From Halichondria panicea (Eukaryota; Porifera; Demospongiae; Suberitida; Halichondriidae), in contig NC_087381.1 in the NCBI RefSeq assembly GCF_963675165.1, positions 3,782,001 through 3,846,000 of the forward strand: a DNA stretch of 64,000 nt, in the 5' to 3' direction. The first letter of the stretch is position 1; each line of letters begins with the position of its first letter. The notes below the pieces were generated by a model. It was not told the origin of the DNA and ran no database searches. It saw only the letters and a list, made by a program, of their open reading frames with translations. Shown one piece after another: positions 54,801-64,000 of the stretch. The position numbers were made by a program, and so were the translations under genes.

Positions 54801-56317
54801 TAATTGTGCTACATGTACATGTACAAATGCTTTTGAAATTGGCTAGCACAAAGGATTTTTAGAACCTCCTAAATTCAAGAAAACGTCCCTTTAACTTAAT
54901 ATAACAAATGTACGTAAATGCCGGCTAAACTTGTTTCAAAAACATGTGTACCCTAGCTACATGTACATGTATAATTATTCAGATTTGACTCTTTCACAAT
55001 AATTATGTAGGTTGATCAAGCATTGTCGATGGAAGAACTGGTAGTTATTTTTCAGAAATGGTTCAAGTGTTGTGTGCCTAAAGGTTGGAAGCGGACTAAG
55101 CCATGGCGAAAAATATTTCCAAATAAAGAATGCAGCACAATTAAGAAACTTGGATTCACATTGTGGGAAGGAGAGCGTTATGATGATATTCAAGCCATTA
55201 CTCGTGTTCTGTCCCCTCCTGAGGTATACATGTAATTGTGTTCTTGTAAAGTCTTAGTGAGTCACTGCTCTGATTGAGACACATACGTGTATGTATACGT
55301 AGGCTAGTTTTCCATGGCAATTGGTGTAATCATTTTGACCACCCTGTGTGTGTAATGTCCATTAACAGTGTCAGAATAAAAATCAAGGTTTTCGCAACTG
55401 CAGAATGCAAACAAAGAAGTGCTGGATATAGTTGACACACTAAATGAGAATGTATCTAAAATTGAAACTTCACTTCAGGAATTCAAGATATCTGTGGTGG
55501 GTAACAGTGTTTCTTTCTTAATTAAACGTTAGCGTGCAATTAGAAGCCTTGCGATGCTTGTTACTCATGCTATATTAATACATGTACATACGTGTATACA
55601 TGACGTGTTGTAGTATTGCACTCTTAACCATACTATAATCAAAGAATTAATAGCACCGAGTAATGGTAAATTAAGTCTCTCTGTGCCTGTGCACAAGGCA
55701 GCACTGAGTGCATTTACGTATAGTAGTCTGGGGGCCAGACCTTTTCTCATGGGGAAAAAAGAGAGAAGAGGTCTGGATACTCTTGCAGCATTTCCGTGTG
55801 CTCTTGGAATGTAGAGACTTACGACATTAGATGTCATTCATCATTATTTTCATATTAAAATTCACATGACATAGGAATCGGCTCTGGCCACATTCCACTA
55901 GAGCACACGGAAATGCTGCAAGAGTCTCCAGACCTAATCCTAGCTCTACTTGATTTTGCCCCCGAGATAAAGGTCTGGCCCCCATACTACTCGCCAATGC
56001 CTGTTACGATTACTATTAATTCAGAACATGTATTGCACTCAACAATAAACTCTGCATACAATGCATGCAGAGTTTACTAAAATTAATCATGCACATGTAG
56101 ATCATTATACTTTGTCATTAATGCAGAAGGAAAATGATGATAAAATACGCAGTATGGATAATACTCTCAAGGTTAGGTTGTCACCAGTAATTATTATGAT
56201 TGTGTCTAGTTATATAATTATTTTATGTATCTCTAATTCTTTCGAGTGCAGTTACTTTTGGAAAAAGTTGGAGAGGAGAAAGTTGGAAGCAGGAGGAATC
56301 GTTTTAATACGATTTAA
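45886..56317 (+). CDS. TRPA-like ankyrin-repeat cation channel, copy 2
   Basis: Exons equivalent to copy 1 exons 2-20: 45886-45954, 46361-46526, 46810-46912, 47223-47402, 48831-48977, 50126-50243, 50875-50993, 51046-51161, 51322-51451, 51703-51883, 52058-52232, 52554-52604, 53697-54115, 54199-54399, 54544-54612, 55011-55223, 55404-55496, 56127-56171 and 56252-56317. All donors, acceptors and phases are kept. Differences are few and in-frame: two extra codons in the exon at 51322, two fewer in the one at 51703, and scattered substitutions (IRF to IKF; LLLNEG to LLLDEG; NFW to NFG-type in S1). After S6 it keeps SLAVGD. Exon 1 of copy 1 has no equivalent here, since the sequence left of 45838 is unrelated. 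The start codon is therefore unknown; the body of the channel (ankyrin repeats, S1-S6, coiled coil) is complete. Confidence 0.9.
47562..48772 (-). repeat. dispersed hairpin-ended repeat, duplicate of 14367-16027
   Basis: Same position in the intron after the exon at 47402 as in copy 1, but without the AGCCCCGTTTACACG element. It shows the older state of this intron. Confidence 0.6.
49095..49858. mobile_element. hAT-like TIR element in TRPA copy 2 intron, with both 8-bp target duplications
   Basis: Ends catagattgaaaaggaagg and ccttccttttcaatctat, flanked on both sides by GCAATAAC (49087-49094 and 49859-49866). It is the ortholog of 16349-17110. The 100-codon minus-strand frame inside shows no transposase motif. 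Confidence 0.8.
52443..52493 (+). other. duplicated cassette exon 13a without splice donor (TRPA copy 2)
   Basis: Same structure as 20070-20120: a 51-bp near-copy of exon 13 (52554-52604), acceptor present, donor GT lost (CCAT followed by TAAGTG). Its presence in both paralogs places the exon duplication and the donor loss before the segmental duplication, unless gene conversion spread it. Confidence 0.85.
55655..56007. other. inverted segment (relative to copy 1) carrying a TIR element
   Basis: It reads, in opposite orientation, the sequence of 23312-23672, including the unique flank gtgcctgtgcacaaggcagc as well as the TIR element. Homology in normal orientation resumes at attactattaattcag. 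The TIR element here ends agtagtctgggggccagacc and ggtctggcccccatactact. Confidence 0.85.
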
Positions 56318-57022
56318 CTGTCGAAATTTGTTAGATCTATTATATAGGGATTTTGCTTATTAATTGCTGTATAATTAATTATCAGGTGCATTTATTATTA
56401 ATTTTGTTTCTACTCCACAATAATGTATAATAATTATTATTATTATGTTGAATGGATGATCTCTGTCAGCACTTGTTGATCGATCGAGCTCCTAATTAAT
56501 TAATTTATACAGCGCGGATCTTTCGAACAGTGGACGTTAATTATCTACCGTATATAGTACACTATTTTTGAGGGGCTTAATTTTCGCTCATCTCGTGGGT
56601 AATAATTAGCAATAATTATTAATATAATACATTGTAGAATTATCTGCTATAACGAGCAAAGATTAAAGGCGTGACTTCCGGGTAAGCAGTCATATTATTT
56701 CCATGAACATTGTGCAAAGAAATGCTTTTAGAGGCATGCATGCATGCATGCATGCATATTCTACGAAAATAATAATTATTAGCCTCGAAAATTTCGCTAT
56801 ACACAATATGTAATATTAACATCAATAACGACACATACAATAATCGGTTTATAGCTATAGGAAGTATAATAATTATTTATTATACTCGTAAAAATAATAT
56901 GAATATTGTGATGGTGAAACAGCGGCAAGATGTTATAGTGTATGCTATAATTATACTATTATTGTTCAACACAAACACGTATACACACAATGATACAGTG
57001 TATATAAACAGCAACAGTGATT
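56318..57022. other. intergenic, TRPA copy 2 to adhesion GPCR (convergent)
   Basis: AT-rich spacer equivalent to copy 1 but without the MITE at 24220 and the foldback element at 24911. A GCATGCAT run at about 56735-56757 marks the foldback insertion site. No gene seen. Confidence 0.5.
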
Positions 57023-60000
57023 TTACAAACTTGTCCCCTCGATTTGGTACTCTCGAACATCAGGCACACTATCAGTAAACTTGATTCTCTGCTCTTCAAA
57101 CATCGATTTCCTTTCAACATCTAGTAAAATAATAATAATTATTATCACCACATGCATGCAAACAAACATGCACCCAGGGTCCGTCAAGCAGGGAATTATA
57201 CCCATTCCACAATTAAGACGAATCTAATTATAGGCTAGCTTGCAATTCTTCTGAGAGTGGGCCTGGTAATAATTATTAACGATTGCTTGCGCATGTGTTA
57301 ATCTCACCCCGGTATCTGGGGGCTAATTTGGATAACATCGTATTATGCCAAAGGCGTATACGCCTTGATTATGCTCAGTAAAACAATGATGTCATAACGA
57401 ACGAAAGTGGGTTGAAGGAATTAAGAGATAAAAAGTTCGGAATGTTTCGAACCCTTGATAGCATTCTGATATAGCTATCTCTTAGCCTTTATTCGGAGGT
57501 GGTTGTTAACAGAGGTTCCACTGTACAATAATTTTCTAACTGATAAACTTACTTTCAATGCCATTGCTAAGGTCTACTTTGACATGTTCTGAGCTCCCAT
57601 TTTGAAGAGCTGACACTGACATGCCGTCAATGTGCTCTCCTTTCTCAACGTGTGGTGTTGACCCATTGCCAACATTCACTACTTTCTGAGATTGTACTAC
57701 ATACTCTTCATAAGGTGGTGGTGACTGTGATGGTGTATTGTCACTAGTCTCTGGTAGCTTGATATCTGTGATTGCATTAATTGACAGCAACTCAAAAATG
57801 TATCAGGACGCGTATGGTTAGCTTAACACACCATGATCATCTGCATGACTGCTTCGGTCTGTATGACTGCTTCGGTCTATACGACTGCTTCGGTACGTAC
57901 CTGACTTCGAACCTCGTAATGTTGATGTTTTGAACGAGCTCAACCGCTCCTGCAAAATTTGAATGATTTATATAAAGTGCAATATTATAATACTTACAGT
58001 TGGTTTCATCATAAACTTACCAAAATGCTAGATTTGTGATTTAAATCAGAAGATGAGAAGTGTTTGCTAAGAAATTCTGATTCTGACAATTTGCCCCTCC
58101 ACCACTTCTTGTAGCCTTCTCTAACCTGCAAAAATCCATAACCATGCCAGTCAATTTCAACTTCACACTATAATTACATTCAATGCTGTACTATTAACGA
58201 ACCTGTTTCGACAATGGAACAAATAAGATGAATATTATGAAGCCCTAAATAAATGAAGAAATTACAAATCATCATAACCACAAAAAGTGTTTCTGAGAAT
58301 TTACCTGCAATCCGACGAAGATAGAAAAAATGAAGGCAAGGGCTATGGTTTCAGTGAAAACTGCCACTCCAATGATCCATGGAATACCCATACAAATAAG
58401 TAACACCACACTCGATTTCAGCCATTGACTGCAAGGAAATTAGAGTACAATATCCAAGGCAGCAACGGACAACCCACAACTTACGCTATGCTTGTCAAGC
58501 GGGACTTTTGCGACTGGCGCTTGGTATGCTTCCTCATAATGTACACAGACATGATGAAGAATCCTATGTTGATCTACAAGAGTGACAAGAATTTCTAACG
58601 AGTGCGGCTGACTTAAAGGCAAATGAACTCACCAATATAATCAGTATGACTGGTGCAATGAATGCCCAAACAAACCCAGTATCATAACGAAGCCAACACC
58701 TACAGTATATACACATGTACTGCAGTTGCTTGCAAGATTACGATGATAATTATACATACGTGTACGTACAACAAAGACGAGATATAATTACAGTCTATAT
58801 AGATATAAACGTACGCATCACTGCTTCCATAGTGGGGTTCTCCATCTGAACCTCTCAGGGCAAAGCCCAGTGGAACAGTTAAGCACAGGTAGAGCAGAGG
58901 CAAACCTACATGCATGACAGGCATTACTTGCCATACACGACTTAAACCTCATCAACTGCAACTGTGAATCAACTGACTATAGCTGTGCTACTTCTTAACA
59001 ACTCCCTATACCTGTACACTGCAAGTTGTGTATAATACTCACCATAGCTCACTAGAGCAAAGAATGCCATGTACAGTTTTGGCCTTTTGACAAACACTTG
59101 CACAAGAACAACATACAAAACAACCCCTTCCATGAGCATCCACATGAATGTAACCAGGAAGGCATAGTGCAAAACAACAGCAATTGACTGACAAAACACC
59201 TAGAGGAAGGAGAAAGTTAATGGTTTGTTTATAAACTGTCTCATAAGAGACTTACAACATTGTCTGTCTTGTCCACTGTGGTGACAAACAGCAGTTGAGC
59301 AATAAACAAGCATCCACACAAGTTGACGTGGATAAAATTACGCATTCCCCATAGCGACCTGTTGTCACGGGCAGCATGAGATAAGCATGCATTATGTGCA
59401 TACATGCATACTATAATCATACAATGTGTATACATGCAATTATATGCATGCATGTACATGTACATGTATTTACAGCTTACTTGACTATTGTGAGGGCCAG
59501 GATAGTCAACACAAGACAGAAGAGAGAAATGGACACACTGACATAACTAACAATTTCAAGTTGACGGATAATTTCTTCGGATGTCTACAACAAATGAATT
59601 GCAAGTCACATGATTATTGTCTATTGATGTATATATCATGTATACCGTATTTACTTGATTAAACGCCCAGGCGTTTAATTTATATCAAAGTCTGTAAAGG
59701 GGCGTTTAAACGAGATGGGCGCTTATTTGAAATTGTTAAGTCTATTCCTGCATAGCAGCAGTTATTATGCTCTTTTTGGCTGCTGCCACAGCTCTCAGCT
59801 TAAATCTTAAGTCATAGGAGTGGTGTTTCTCCCTCTGTGTCCTCTCTGCCATCATAAATAGTATTCTATCCTGCCATTGTTTCAGCTTTTTCCACGTGCT
59901 AATTCAGCTCCACCCACAGTGCCACGCCCCATATATGGGCGATTATTTAAGATGGGCGTTTATTGACAAAGACAGAGCTTTTACCATGGGCGTTTAAACA

Positions 60001-63000
60001 AGGAAGGTGTTTAATCAAGTAAATACGGTATGCATGTACATCAATTCTTACATTTATTCCAGGGCTCAGAAGAATGGCGAAATGTGTAAGATGAGTGCAC
60101 TCACAAACAGACACAGTTTCATTGCTCAGCTCATCATTCCTTGTACAACTTTCATTAGACCAGGCATGCCTGTGTGTCGATCAACAAATCATTCAAGCTA
60201 AACATAATTATGTTAAATTGATCTGTATACTCTAGCAAGAAATGTATAATTTTTTGGTGGAATAGTTGCATATTAGATTTGCACTCTATTTATAATTACT
60301 ATTATAAGCAACAGTTTTAGTTTCAGATAACCGTCAACGTCGCCATGGAATGTTACTCACGATGTTAAGTTATAGAAGACACAATCCAGCTGAGTATTGT
60401 TGTCCTACGGATAAAAACAACAAGAATTATTATAATATATCAGGTAATTATGCAATTATGTACTGATGGCAAAGCTCGTAAGCTAAGCGGATAGATATCC
60501 AGTACTGACATTCGTGTGCCCAGTGAGACTATTATAAATTGTATCTGATTCATACCAAAAACCTCACACTGTTAGTTGTACGTGCATGCAATTGAGGTTC
60601 GTAAAGTTTTACACAAAAATATAGTAAATTCGTGGGTATAAATGTTTGCGGTACATGCAAAAACGTACCACAAACATTTATACATGTACCCTCGAAATAA
60701 TTATACTCGCTACATGTATATACGGTAATGTAGCTAGTATAAGCAAAGTATAATTATAAGCAATACTATGGCGTGCAATCTTTCCGCATGTTTACTGCAA
60801 ATTTTTTGAGGCAATTGGGAGAACACAGTCCATGTGCATTCTAATTACGACAGTTGGTGCTTGCATTAGTGCGGTTCTATAATTAGAACGACTACGGTAA
60901 ACACTTCAGAACTCACAGTTTTGTTGACTACAAGCTGATAACGCACTGGGTCACTAATATTAAGGTTGGACGCATCACAGTTGTCGCACAGCACACTGGA
61001 GCTGATGACTGGCATCTTTTCACTATAATTATGTACATAGATAAACATTAGCATGCGGCTTCCATGATAGTGGTGGTGGATATTGAACATATAATTATAA
61101 TCTCCAAAAAAATGATTCTTGATATAAACAGACCTGTCTATTCCAGGGCCGGATGGGAGGGCATTGGACAGATTCTTGAAGAAGAATGATGCAACTTTGA
61201 CTGAATGAATTAATGCAGAGCAAGAGTTCGGCACAGTTTCAACATCGGGTATTTAAATTGCACGAGAATTACTAAAATTATTGTGCTGGTCACATACTAA
61301 AATGCATACATAATTATTTGTACATGTACATTAACATGTGCACAACTATTGTAACAACGAGTGTTGCAAGCGTGCGCTTGCTAATGCCTCTCGCCATGTT
61401 ATGCTTTCTTATTTATAATTATGCCTCAGTTGCGCATGCGCAGCGAGGTATACGTACGGTAGTGTGTCTGTGTCTGTATACAGACTAGCTGCTACAGCTG
61501 TGAAGGAGGCTAGCCTGCATGCAACTAAACGTATATCATGATCATGATCATAATAGCTAGTAGCTTGGACACATCCACCGAGCCATCAGCACCCGCGGTG
61601 CTTTTATTAACTATACATGTACTATATGTACAGCAGTGTACATGTATGTATGTGCAATAATAATGCATGTATTGTACGTACCTCCTTCTCCAAAGTCAGA
61701 AGGTAGAGTAATGATGTTGCCACCTATCGAAATGCCTTCAAAACGTCCGGAGCTTCCATTAGTCACCATCAATTCTACAAAAACATGTTATTTTGTATAG
61801 TGAAAACTAATTAATGATTCCAGTACATTGTAAATTGTCATTGTAATAGCACAATTATTATTCGAAAACAAGCCCATGCAGTTACACATGTAGAGCTCTT
61901 GAAAATGTGCAATTACTGGTCCCGAAGACGTACCCCCAATTCGATACTCTGTTCATTGTACATACAATCCCACAATGGCCTGAGATGATCTTCAAGGATA
62001 GAAGCAAACATGCAGACGTATGATGATAAAATACTACCCATTTTCTGTCAATAAACAAAAAAGGGGTGGATCTGCAAATAAGTCAGAGTTCACAAAGGTT
62101 GTCTGGCAGCACATCTTTGCAATGTTTTCTGACTCTTATACAGTCAAAATCCAAGAACATGGCTAGAAGCCTAAAAGCTGTTAATTTTCATCACGTTGCA
62201 ACCGTTGAGCAGTACATTACAGCTGGAATATCGTTGCGGCTGCGCCTCGAGACAAAATTACAGTGCAGTAATAGAACTTACATCCACAAAATAGAAGTGT
62301 CTCGAAAATTTCGCGCTATACGGTATATTATATCAACATAAATTATTTTGCTACGCACGAGTCTGAAGAGGCCTTCAAAGTAAGCAAAACTAGCTATAAC
62401 TCAAGTGCAAATGCACAACTGATATTCAATTACTAGTATTAAGCCTATAGAAGCTCTTCCTTGCACTTCATTAATCAGTGAGCAGCTGTAGCAGCCCAGA
62501 TCGACAGACAGACCGACAGACCGACAGAGAGACAGACACAGACACACACGCTTTCATTAGTTTTTTTATTTGTTCAAGAAAGTATAAGCACAGAGAAAAG
62601 AGCCATGCTTGACGGTACTAAAACTCAAAGCGCCGGCAGAAACACGGAAGGTGCTCTCCAACAAGATGGCTATAAGCTTCCATGGGTCCACGGGCGCGGT
62701 TTAGATACATTTTATCCAAGAAGAGCTTGCAACTCCAGTAAGGGACCTCGAATGGTCAACGCTGGAGTCAAGGAAGCTCTTGAGCATCTGTAGGAGTCGA
62801 CGTGTTGCTCAACTAGCTCTTTGACGGCTGCAAAATTCGGCATAGTTTTGTTATTTTTTGCAGTCTGCATCGTGGATTGAATTGTTGCTAGGGGGAGGTC
62901 CTTTTATAGTGCTGCCGTCACGTGGTATAAGTCAGATATGCCACACCTACTCGGAGGATATGCACCCCATATATCCTCTTAGGTGTGGTATATCCTATAC

Positions 63001-63694
63001 ATATAATTATGTGATCATTAGATTAGCAGTAAACTGAAACTATACTAATCTATTTTTAGCATCCAGTCCACACCATCATAACAACCAACTTCCTTTCAGA
63101 GTTTACCCTAATAAGGAAATGAAACCAAGGTGCGGCATTGCACCCACCTACTGTACTTAAATGTATCTGCAGTTTGAATATACCTTTGGTTACCAGGCAA
63201 CTATGAACACTGTGATTGGAATGTAGAGTGAGTTTAAGCACTACACCCATCAACCAATTAGCTTCCTTACAGTATGTCTGTGGGAAGTGCATGTACACAA
63301 CAACATGATGACAAAAGGAACATAAAAGAGACACTGGGCGCCCACTGCAACAACACTACTGAAACACTAGCTGTCACAGGCATGAATGTGTGCAGTTAAA
63401 ATAACTAAAACAAGCACTTACGGAATCCATCGGTCTCTAGCTTTGGCTCCCTGTCATCATATACTCTGAGAGCAAACTGGTCCAAAGTGTTGAGCACACT
63501 ACTTACTGCTTCTTGGTCTGCATTCTACAGTCAACACACCATTAATATTAAAATGCACGCAAACAAAGCCACTGTGACTATCATATCTTAATTGGGCCAA
63601 CTAAGAAACAATAATAATATATAACTAAGATAACTAGGATATCAACATAGTTACCTTAATGTTATAGACAGGTATAGCTTTTTCAGATTTTTCT
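57023..63694 (-). CDS. adhesion G protein-coupled receptor, intact, 5' end beyond window
   Basis: Minus-strand exons: 63655-63694 (tentative), 63422-63524, 61682-61774, 61134-61200, 60917-61022, 60361-60404, 60052-60169, 59481-59584, 59256-59358, 59043-59199, 58815-58905, 58633-58699, 58485-58573, 58305-58428, 58203-58244, 58021-58125, 57901-57949, 57553-57765 and 57023-57120. All phases close (590 codons from 63524). Order: GAIN-domain part, GPS motif (LDCVFYNL, HAWSNESC, VCECTHLTHFAILL, cleavage expected at HL/T), then seven helices: TM1 (LEIVSYVSVSISLF), TM2 (NFIHVNLCGCLF), TM3 (HYAFLVTFMWMLMEG), TM4, a CW in loop 2, TM5 (WAFIAPVILIILIN), TM6 (IPWIIGVAVF), TM7 (GLQGFIIFILFVPLSKQVR). The cytoplasmic tail has an SPPPYEEY motif. 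The decayed relative at 25953-29130 supports each exon boundary. Confidence 0.93.
57841..57900. repeat. three 18-bp tandem units at a GPCR splice donor
   Basis: The word gactgcttcggt recurs three times in about 54 bp directly next to the donor of exon 57901-57949. The decayed copy 1 has a single unit here (near 26750), so the expansion occurred in copy 2. Confidence 0.75.
59645..60028. mobile_element. TA-flanked MITE in adhesion GPCR intron, copy 2 only
   Basis: The left end ccgtatttacttgattaaac and right end gtttaatcaagtaaatacgg are exact inverse repeats, flanked by TA. Copy 1 near 28225 lacks it. About 384 bp, non-coding. Terminal CCGTAT is shared with the other TA-flanked family. Confidence 0.85.
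61424..61608 (+). repeat. short dispersed hairpin-ended repeat
   Basis: Begins gcctcagttgcgcatgcgca, then gcgaggtatac and a CTGTGT tract, and ends ccgagccatcagcacccgcg with gtgctttta. It is an internally deleted copy of the 7485-8080 family. Confidence 0.65.
61831..62272. other. right end of duplication copy 2 inside the GPCR intron
   Basis: Homologous to 29131-29724 and ending at gcagtaat. To the right the sequence is unique and continues the GPCR gene. This locates the right-hand breakpoint of the duplicated unit. Confidence 0.75.
62273..63421. other. large GPCR intron, unique part
   Basis: Holds a diverged piece of the dispersed repeat (62340-62480), a GACA/ACAG microsatellite (about 62499-62550) and a 62-codon plus-strand frame at 62605-62793 without recognisable family. 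A near-palindromic word pair 'tatgccacaccta' and 'taggtgtggtata' lies at about 62938-62992. Confidence 0.45.
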
Positions 63695-64000
63695 CTGCAT
63701 TTAGGGTACTAATTTTGGCGGATTTGTAGCAAATTCATTACCACAATGTATTAGTCAAAAGATGTACAAGTATGAGTTTTAAGGTTGAATGGAAAGTTTG
63801 GATTCAGATACAGATGAGAAAAGGGCTAGCTTATAATTATATACTCTCAAAAGTACATTAGAAAAAAAGGAAATTTTTGTTTTATATTTTTAATGAGATT
63901 CATAATTTTTTAATTGCTATTAGCGCGTACTTAATTTAGCGTTAATCACCAATTTGCTAAAATTAGTACCCGTTTATAATAGTAGGCACTGTACGCAAAA
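63695..64000. other. right edge, GPCR intron or upstream sequence; no feature seen
   Basis: AT-rich sequence. A CTAAATTAAGTAC-like and 'ggtactaattttggcg' inverse pair (63704-63969) suggests another TIR element, not delimited. Confidence 0.3.

Noticed and set aside
62605-62793. 62-codon plus-strand frame in the large GPCR intron
   Set aside because: Reads as ordinary protein sequence but matches no family I know and has no partner exon; left unannotated.
1-64000. tRNA or rRNA genes
   Set aside because: No cloverleaf with A and B boxes and no rRNA-like stretch was recognised by eye; a covariance-model scan would be needed to exclude them.

Overview
The window looks like nuclear DNA of an early-branching animal, most likely a demosponge. 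It has intron-dense genes with small GT-AG introns, clearly animal genes (eIF4E-binding protein, COP9 signalosome subunit 4, TRPA-type channel, adhesion GPCR), animal-type DNA transposons and TTAGGG-like repeats. The species is an inference; the gene families are read from spliced exons whose phases close.

Layout. 1-1071 (minus) is the 5' part of an NADP-dependent isocitrate dehydrogenase. 3089-5413 (plus) is a complete three-exon eIF4E-binding protein. 5880-9381 (minus) is a complete ten-exon COPS4 (405 aa). It shares a 152-bp head-to-head promoter interval with a twenty-exon TRPA-like ankyrin channel (9534-24112, plus, 908 aa). 25953-29130 (minus) is a decayed adhesion GPCR. The block then starts again: 30721-33302 is a COPS4 pseudogene with exons 1-5 only, 45886-56317 is a second TRPA-like gene, and 57023-63694 (minus, running off the window) is the intact adhesion GPCR.

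The main structural fact is a tandem segmental duplication. Its unit runs from COPS4 intron 5 (about 7030) to an adhesion-GPCR intron (about 29724). The second copy spans about 30577-62272. The genes cut by the breakpoints are complementary: the first GPCR copy lacks its 5' end and the second COPS4 copy lacks its 3' end. Both cut copies have decayed. The gene wholly inside the unit, TRPA, is now present as two intact reading frames. The second TRPA lost its original first exon and promoter to a 12-kb transposon island.

That island (33377-45840) holds a frameshifted KDZ-type transposase, degenerate telomere-like repeats, a tyrosine recombinase fragment of the Crypton/DUF3504 type, a full-length piggyBac transposase whose only intron is almost entirely a 19-copy, about 159-bp C-rich minisatellite, a frameshifted pogo/Tigger transposase, and a HIRAN-like gene fragment broken by a MITE. 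Many terminal-inverted-repeat elements sit in introns. Comparing the two duplication copies gives direct filled-site and empty-site evidence for several of them, and shows one micro-inversion.

No tRNA, rRNA or CRISPR array was recognised.
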